A program made the position numbers and the translations under genes. DNA of 64,000 nucleotides from Bimastos eiseni (Eukaryota > Annelida > Clitellata > Crassiclitellata > Lumbricidae), in the NCBI GenBank assembly GCA_959347315.1, contig OY365806.1:27566815-27630814 (forward strand), given 5' to 3'. Below are positions 58,556 to 64,000 of this stretch, in pieces (the first letter of the stretch is position 1; each line of letters opens with the position of its first letter). The notes beneath the pieces were generated by a model. That model saw only the letters and a list, made by a program, of their open reading frames with translations, ran no database searches and was not told the origin of the DNA.

Positions 58556-59275
58556 TAGTCAGCCTTTCGGTGAAGCCACCTAGGGATGAAGGCTTTCTCG
58601 ACAGGGACTGCTTCCTCGATGTTGATGAGGATGGGCGATTGGTCGCTTCCCATGAAGTCGTCAAGGACCGTCCAAGTGCACGTCCGCGCCAAAGGCGTCG
58701 AGGCCATAGCAAGGTCGAGGTGACCGGCAGCTCCGGTGGCATGATTGGCGGTAGTCGAGGCGCCGGTGTTGAGGGCGACGTAGGCGTTGGCCTCCATGTC
58801 GTCCTCCAGCCGGCGTCCTCGTGCATCATTGGTTCTGCACCCAAAGAGCGTGCTGTGCGCGTTGAAGTCTCCCAGAGTGACTGCTGACTGTTGTCTTGGG
58901 AGAATCGAGAGTAGATGTCCGGCGGCAGAGGGTTTCCTGCTTGAGGTGGTCGATGGTAGACGTTGACGATCTTGATCTTACCTGGCAGTCCGTCGAGCGT
59001 GATGGTGATCGACTCCGGGACTTCAGTGGTGTCGGTCGTTGAGAAGGCGATGCCGGTCTTCACGAACGTTGCAACTCCTCCTCCAGCCTCTCCAGTGGAT
59101 CGATCATGCCGCACACAGGTGTAGCCGGGTAGTTCGCAGTTGATGTTAGTCCTCAGCCACGTTTCCTGGATGCAGATGATCGTCGGCGGTGTCCGCATCT
59201 CGGAGATGCGGTGCCAGCTCCCCTACGCGGGGTCTGAGGCTACATGCGTTCCACTGGAGTATTTGGAGGTCCGTG
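58458..59275 (-). pseudogene. LINE ORF2 endonuclease domain, frameshifted
   Basis: Shows the APE-type endonuclease landmarks in order: LQILQWNACSL (catalytic Asn), IICIQETWL (catalytic Glu, near 59160), KIKIVNVYHRPP, GDFNAHSTLF at about 58860-58880, and GSDQSPILINI at about 58625-58650. The frame changes between the first two and again before GDFNAH, and a stop follows RWLHRKAD near 58555. The last motif normally reads SDH; here the catalytic His is Gln (58641-58639). The domain is inactive as it stands. Confidence 0.85.
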
Positions 59276-59850
59276 ATGGTGGATGTCGGTTGCGGTGGCT
59301 GACGTGGTGCTCGTGGCACCGGAGGAAAGCGCGTAGGCGGTCGTCATCGCGCCGCACACCTGCTCAATCGGAATACTGAAGACGGCCTGGATGGTGGTAG
59401 CTAGGATCTCGATCAGCCTAGAGACAGAGATAGCGCCACCGTTAGTCTCCATGGCTCCGACGAACAGGGTGCAGGCACGGTTCAGAGCGTCAAGCACATC
59501 CCTCTGTACCCTACCGGTCTCGGTCGTCGCCACCTCCTCCTGTTGTCCCTGGGGCACGACAGGGGTTGGCGCGGTCGGTGGGTTCACCTGCGACCGTTTA
59601 CGGACTGGGATACCAGAGGGACGCGAGCCTTCCGACTCCGCCTTAGCACTCCCCCCGGCGCTCGAAGCACCAGCTGCCGCCGTCGTCGTGTTGACCGCAC
59701 CGGCCGTTGCTCCAGTCGTCTTCGTCGTCATCTTTTTCTCGGCAGCATCCGTGGTGTTCTTCCGTGAGCGAGCAGTCCGAAGGGCATCGCTGTACAGCCT
59801 CCCTTCCTGGACGCTGATGGTGGTAGCGGTCTTGGCCAGCGTGTACTTCG
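59240..59850 (-). pseudogene. LINE ORF1 fragment
   Basis: The frame is open from the insertion junction at 59850 to a stop after about 59240, roughly 200 codons. The N-terminal part is rich in Thr, Ala, Gly and Ser; the C-terminal part reads SVSRLIEILATTIQAVFSIP and is helix-like. The ATG at 59731 is internal to the open frame, so it need not be the start. No zinc knuckle is visible. The end of this frame overlaps the start of the endonuclease frame. Its position ahead of the endonuclease identifies it as ORF1; its sequence is otherwise unfamiliar. Confidence 0.6.
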
Positions 59851-59864
59851 GTCAGAGAGAGGGC
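59851..59864. repeat. LINE target-site duplication, right
   Basis: GTCAGAGAGAGGGC, identical to 56152-56165. Its presence on both sides fixes the insertion limits exactly. Confidence 0.95.
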
Positions 59865-60572
59865 ATGACCTCTAACCACTTTATACGCTGTGTGCCCACT
59901 GGGCGCAGCAGCTGCAGCTACAGTACGTACATGTACTGGGATGATATTGAGATGAAGCCCATACAGCAGTGATATGGAATCTGCCACACTGACCTAAATT
60001 TGTAGTTGGTATGTACCGCCAAACCTCTTTAAGCACTGCATAAATGAGCTTACAGAAGTTTGGATTTTCCCGCAAAAGCGATTTTCAGTTACTGAAGAAT
60101 GCGATGGAGAAGCTGAACCAGCGATAACTAAATTAAGATGATGTGACAGTCTAGCTGAGAAGGCTGATGAATCAAAAGCTGGTAAGTGTGTATGAGAAAT
60201 CTCGTTCTGACAGAAATTAAAAATGGCCAAAGGACTGCAAAACTGGCCTCTAGGCAGTTGCAGTTTTAGTATCTCCACTTTTCTCACTCTCCACTCCTTT
60301 ATAATGTCTATCTTTTCACTCTTCTACCATCATGATCCCAGAATGCTTTCAATAGAGCAATTTTGGCGAAAAACAGCTTACAAAAGTAAGCAAAGAATTT
60401 CCTGTTAATGAAATACAAGCTGCATAATATGTTGTATAAGAGTATGGCATGTTCAACAACAGTTATGGTGCTATGTCAGATAGGCCTAACAAGTTAAGTT
60501 AATGACTTTGATAGTGCTGCCTGTATCTTGAGCTGATTTTGAGCGATGACTTAGTCAAATGAATCTCTATCT

Positions 60573-60960
60573 ATGGGAAAGAGAAATGAAAAATTTCAAT
60601 ATGCATTAGGAGGATTGAATATAAGAGAATCGGAAGAAGAAAGAGACCTAGGGGTGGTCATACGTCGTAGTGCAAAGCCATCAAGGCAATGTTCAGAGGC
60701 AGCAAAAAAGGCCAACCAGGTGTTAGGAATGATCAAAAGAACAATAGTCAGCAGAGAGAGAGAAATAATTCTCGAGTTGTATAAAACACTGGTCAGACCA
60801 AACCTTGAGTACTGTGTACAAGCATGGAATCCATACTTGAAACAAGATATCGAGAAATTAGAAAGAATACAGAGGAGAGCATCGAAAATGATAAAAGGAT
60901 ACGCAAATCTAAAATACGAGGAGAGATTGAAGAGATGTGGCTTGCCAACGGTTGAAATTC
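60573..60960 (+). mobile_element. CR1/L2/Rex-type LINE RT C-terminal fragment
   Basis: An open frame of about 128 codons reads GKRNEKFQYALGGLNIRESE, then ERDLGVVIRRSAKPSRQCSE, AAKKANQVLGMIKRT, ILELYKTLVRPNLEYCVQAW and LERIQRRASKMI. This is the RT thumb and C-terminal region of CR1/L2-group LINEs. It has no upstream RT core, and it joins unit-B sequence at GLPTVEI. It has no stop or frameshift over its length, so it is younger than the intronic LINE pieces. Copy A has different sequence at this site. Confidence 0.85.
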
Positions 60961-61476
60961 CTAGAGTTCAAAATTAACGAAAACTATTACGGTGTCCTAG
61001 CTGTTTTTATTTATATCACTTCATTATTGGTAAAGTCATAATAATGTTTGCTGTATATAATTAGTAACCTACTGTAGATCAGACTAGGTTAAAATCGCCA
61101 GCACTACTGATTCTTGTATATTTTGGTAGTAAACGAAACTGGGACTCAAATATGATAACTACCTGAACAGCTTCAATGTGCATTTTGTTTGTAAAATTAC
61201 CAATGTAAGCCCCTATGTTGTTTATATTTGACGTCAGCAGCCAATGTTACCCTGATAAATGTCATTAAACTGATGATTGAGCACAACACAGCAATAAGAT
61301 CAAATTCGTGTCCCTCACGCCCACCCGCTGTCACCCTTTACAATTTAGCCTCTGTATACTGGTTCAAGGTCCCTAAAATTTATGACATGCGGATAATTTT
61401 CAACCTCCCCCCCAGTTCAAATTTTACAATTCAAACACTGACTGTAGCCTAAACATCTTGACTGCTGAACTTCGCA

Positions 61477-61653
61477 TCTAAATACATGTGGGCCTACTAA
61501 GGGATGTGTACATGTATAGGCCTAAACGTTTATATTAAATACATGCAATCAGCTAGCCTTATACACGTCCCTTATTGTAGGCCTGTACTAGCGGTCAACG
61601 GGTTTTGATTGTATAAACCAAAATAAGGATTGCCGGATACATGCCCAAAAGTA
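61477..61653 (+). repeat. segment inverted relative to 14583-14758
   Basis: Follows copy B directly here but lies beyond the foldback element and reversed in copy A. Motifs such as GTAGGCCTAC-like strings and AAATACATG near both ends are conserved. Confidence 0.88.
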
Positions 61654-61659
61654 GACCGC

Positions 61660-62130
61660 ATTTAAAGTTTAGGCACCGGAATCTAACTGTCTTAGTAACC
61701 AAGTCACAGTGGAAAGCTGCACGAAAATAATTATCTGACGCTTTCACCAAAATGAAACCACCTTGATTAGCAGCGGAAGAGATCTGATCAGGAGGCAGGT
61801 GACTCTTTACTGCAAATTTTCGTTGCCAATGATCATCCGGCTTACAAACACATAGGCCTAGGATTTCTCAGAAGAAACATTCTTCATATTATTATTATTT
61901 GTAAGAATTATTTCCCTCAACATGTGCGCTTATGGTTGTTAGAAATTGTCATGAAACATTGCCCAATAGCTCAATACAATAGACATATATATAGGCCTAC
62001 AAAAGCCGGATATTAATTTTACCAGACGTTAATAGCTTTGCCTTCCTTAATAAGTCGAAGTCAGTCGGACGTTTGGCAGCCACAACCGATGAAGATGACT
62101 GACAAAATCTTGTTAACGTGTTAGGATACG
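61660..62130. other. intergenic sequence, no gene seen
   Basis: AT-rich sequence between the duplicated segment and the 45-bp minisatellite. No exon or element is recognisable. Confidence 0.5.
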
Positions 62131-62154
62131 TAACGCGTGTGGCAGCCTGCTATA

Positions 62155-63009
62155 GACGCCTCTATCATTCAATCTATGGAGGATAGAGGCAGCTTGCTAG
62201 ATGCCTCTATCATTCAATCTGTTGAGGATATAGGCAGCCTGCTAGACTCCTCCATAATTCAATGTATGGAGGATAGAGGAAGCCTGCTAGATGCCTCTAT
62301 AATTCAATCTATTGAGGATATAGGCAGCCTGCTAGACGCCTCCAGTATTCAATCTATGGAGGATAGAGGAAGCCTGCTAGATGCCTCTATCATTCAATCT
62401 ATTGAGGATAGAGACAGCCTGCTAGACGCCTTCATTATTCAATCTACAGATGATAGAGGAAGCCTGCTAGATGCCTCTATCATTCAATCTATTGAGGATA
62501 GAGACAGCCTGCTCGACGCCTGCATTATTCAATCTACAGAGGATAGAGGAAGCCGGCTAGAAGCCTCTATCATTCAATCTATTGAGAATATAGGCAGCCT
62601 GCTAGACGCCTCCATTATTCAATCTACAGAGGATAGAGGAAGCCTGCTAGATGCCTCTATCATTCAATCTATTGAGGATAGAGACAGCCTGCTCGACGCC
62701 TGCATTATTCAATCTACAGAGGATAGAGGAAGCCGGCTAGATGCCTCTATCATTCAATCTATTGAGAATATAGGCAGCCTGCTAGACGCCTCCGTTATTC
62801 AATCTATGGAGGATAGAGGAAACCTGCTAGATGCCTCTATCATTCAATCTATTGAGAATATAGGCAGCCTGCTAGACGCCTTCATTATTCAATCTATGGA
62901 GGATAGAGGAAGCCTGCTAGATGCCTCTATCATTCAATCTATTGAGGATATAGGCAGCCTGCTAGACGCCTCCATTATTCAATCTATGGAGGATAGAGGA
63001 AGCCTGCTA
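62155..63009 (+). repeat. 45-bp minisatellite, 19 copies, 90-bp dimers
   Basis: Exactly 855 bp, 19 units of 45 bp with no indels. Alternating unit types give a 90-bp dimer, and 62485-62664 is repeated as 62665-62844, a 180-bp higher-order unit. The plus strand reads a 15-residue repeat close to DASIIQSIEDIGSLL, alternating with DASIIQSMEDRGSLL. Confidence 0.96.
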
Positions 63010-63081
63010 GATGAGGCATCATTCAACCTATGTATGGTGGATAATTTCAAAAGAAATGCATTAAGCGAAGAGCAAAGTTAG
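62176..63081 (+). CDS. possible repetitive protein or exon spanning the 45-bp minisatellite
   Basis: The frame is open from an in-frame TAA at 62131 to the stop at 63079-63081. The first in-frame ATG is at 62176, inside repeat 1. Repeats give acidic-hydrophobic 15-residue units with Ile, Leu and Asp/Glu at fixed places; a unique tail of about 20 residues (EASFNLCMVDNFKRNALSEE) follows. TGTTAG just upstream could be a splice acceptor. Since the unit length is a multiple of three, an open frame is expected by chance once one unit is open, and many differences between units change amino acids. There is no signal peptide or promoter evidence. Low confidence as a gene. Confidence 0.25.
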   Translation: MEDRGSLLDASIIQSVEDIGSLLDSSIIQCMEDRGSLLDASIIQSIEDIGSLLDASSIQSMEDRGSLLDASIIQSIEDRDSLLDAFIIQSTDDRGSLLDASIIQSIEDRDSLLDACIIQSTEDRGSRLEASIIQSIENIGSLLDASIIQSTEDRGSLLDASIIQSIEDRDSLLDACIIQSTEDRGSRLDASIIQSIENIGSLLDASVIQSMEDRGNLLDASIIQSIENIGSLLDAFIIQSMEDRGSLLDASIIQSIEDIGSLLDASIIQSMEDRGSLLDEASFNLCMVDNFKRNALSEEQS

Positions 63082-64000
63082 GCTATATATATTATGTATG
63101 TGATTGAATAGAATTAATGCCATATATACAGAGATTAACAGTTAGAGTGAGAGACATATATAAACAGTCAGAGAGACACAGAGAGGAAGAAACCGATTAT
63201 TGCATGGCAACTGATACAAGCTGAAGGGTACTAAAAAATTATTACCAGTGGTAGACACAAGTAATTGTGTTCCTGTTTTGATGAGTTTTGTTGTTTTTTG
63301 CGGTTTTTTTGAGTTTTCAGTCACCATGACCTTGAAGCTCATTGGGTTTCCTGACATTTTTTAAAATTAATTTAGTGTTTGCAGGAAATTTCACAACATT
63401 TCTTAGTTGTTGACTAGTTATTAAGGTTCCCACTGTTGCATTATATGCTTAGCTGACTTGAAATGGGCAGAACAGTAAAAGCAGGCAGCTTACATCGATG
63501 GCAGGTAGGCCTACCCACTTCTGTGATAAATCTGCCACACTTCTCCTACTGGACCTGCCTTTCGAAGATGAGCAAATCGTTTACAAACAAGTGGCCATCC
63601 ACCTAGCATGTACACAAATACATCCGGAAATATTTGTCCCTAGGGGTAATGCAGCATAGAAGTTACACCTCTCCCACAGTCATACTTGTCTTGTATATAG
63701 TATTTGTCAGATATCTGTTCAGTGGCTCATTTGGTGGCCTATAATAGACAAATAATAATAAAAGTCTCACCACCACTCCATTTCCTACGCGTTCATGTAC
63801 TGTCAGTACACCCGTCACTCATTATGCGTAAACTATGCACTTCGGTTAACCCCACCCCTCCTGGCCCTACAAGCATGCATACTATCTAGATGGTTCCCAG
63901 TTTGGCTGCAATGATTGTATTCTGTATGGAAAACTGGGTGGAACAGTGTTTTCATTACGAACCTGGCGAGGAGGTTAAGTACAGTTTGTGAGTTTTGCGT
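63082..64000. other. intergenic sequence to right edge, no gene seen
   Basis: AT-rich sequence; short open frames only, without domain or splice support. Confidence 0.5.

Larger units (their letters stand above)
56166..59850 (-). mobile_element. I-superfamily-type LINE, 3,685 bp, 5'-truncated and internally deleted
   Basis: A non-LTR retrotransposon inserted on the minus strand, bounded by a 14-bp target duplication. In transcription order it has an ORF1 fragment, an AP-type endonuclease, an RT linker, the end of the RT from YADD onwards, RNase H, and a C-terminal Cys-His motif. APE plus RNase H indicates the I superfamily (I, Nimb, LOA or similar), from family knowledge. ORF1 is open right up to the 5' junction, so the copy is 5' truncated. 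Most of the RT core is deleted, and frameshifts and a nonsense codon are present. Copy A of the host duplication lacks it, so it inserted after the duplication (or was never in copy A). Confidence 0.93.
59851..61481. repeat. large duplicated segment, copy B, right part
   Basis: Continues copy B after the LINE, collinear with 12140-13540. It carries the LINE fragment 60573-60960, which copy A lacks. After 61477 the sequence matches copy A only in inverted orientation (14758-14583). Confidence 0.9.

Noticed and set aside
1..64000. tRNA, rRNA or snRNA genes
   Set aside because: I saw no cloverleaf with paired A and B boxes and no rRNA or snRNA signature; the B-box-like motif in the satellite lacks an A box.

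Overview
This is a eukaryotic, metazoan genomic window, almost certainly from an invertebrate. It shows spliced genes with GT-AG introns, AT-rich intergenic DNA, several kinds of non-LTR retrotransposon debris, hAT-type miniature DNA transposons with target duplications, and a very large satellite array. There is no bacterial-style gene organisation, CRISPR array, rRNA or tRNA that I could support. I cannot name the species. The repeat spectrum fits a marine lophotrochozoan or deuterostome, but that is an impression only.

Layout. (1) Positions 1-10,284, minus strand, hold the 5' half of an alpha/beta-type syntrophin gene. Exon 1 (10284-9795) carries the first half of the split PH domain and the PDZ domain. 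Exon 2 (3033-2600) carries the second half of the split PH domain. Exon 3 (119 to the left edge) starts the next PH domain. All splice phases agree. The 6.8-kb first intron and 2.5-kb second intron hold minisatellites and CR1/L2- and RTE-like LINE remnants. (2) Positions 10,455-14,760 are a mobile-element zone: simple repeats, a complete hAT-type MITE with a perfect 8-bp target duplication and internal hairpins, copy A of a large duplicated segment, and a 1.0-kb foldback element with arms of about 120 bp. A lone exon-like sequence lies at 14920-15007. (3) Positions 15,358-45,225 are a 30-kb uninterrupted tandem array of about 148 monomers of about 200 bp. It has nested higher-order repeats; a nine-monomer block of 1,821 bp recurs five times. 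Most monomers contain a 61-65 codon open frame, but variation between monomers argues against a conserved protein. (4) Positions 45,810-47,786, minus strand, hold the last three exons of an unrecognised gene, supported by splice sites and phase. (5) Positions 47,880-55,860 are a patchwork of repeats: a dispersed pair in opposite orientation, LINE 3' ends, a second complete hAT MITE, microsatellites and one CpG-rich promoter-like stretch. (6) Positions 55,864-61,653 are copy B of the large duplication, split by a 3.7-kb I-superfamily-type LINE with a 14-bp target duplication. That LINE has lost most of its reverse-transcriptase core. (7) Positions 62,155-63,009 are a 19-copy, 45-bp minisatellite that is open in one frame throughout.

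The most interesting items are the satellite array and its higher-order structure, the paired duplication/inversion/foldback/LINE history linking 11.8-14.8 kb with 55.9-61.7 kb, the two intact MITEs and the surplus of the TGACGTCA palindrome, the unrecognised gene next to the array, and the open-frame 45-bp minisatellite.
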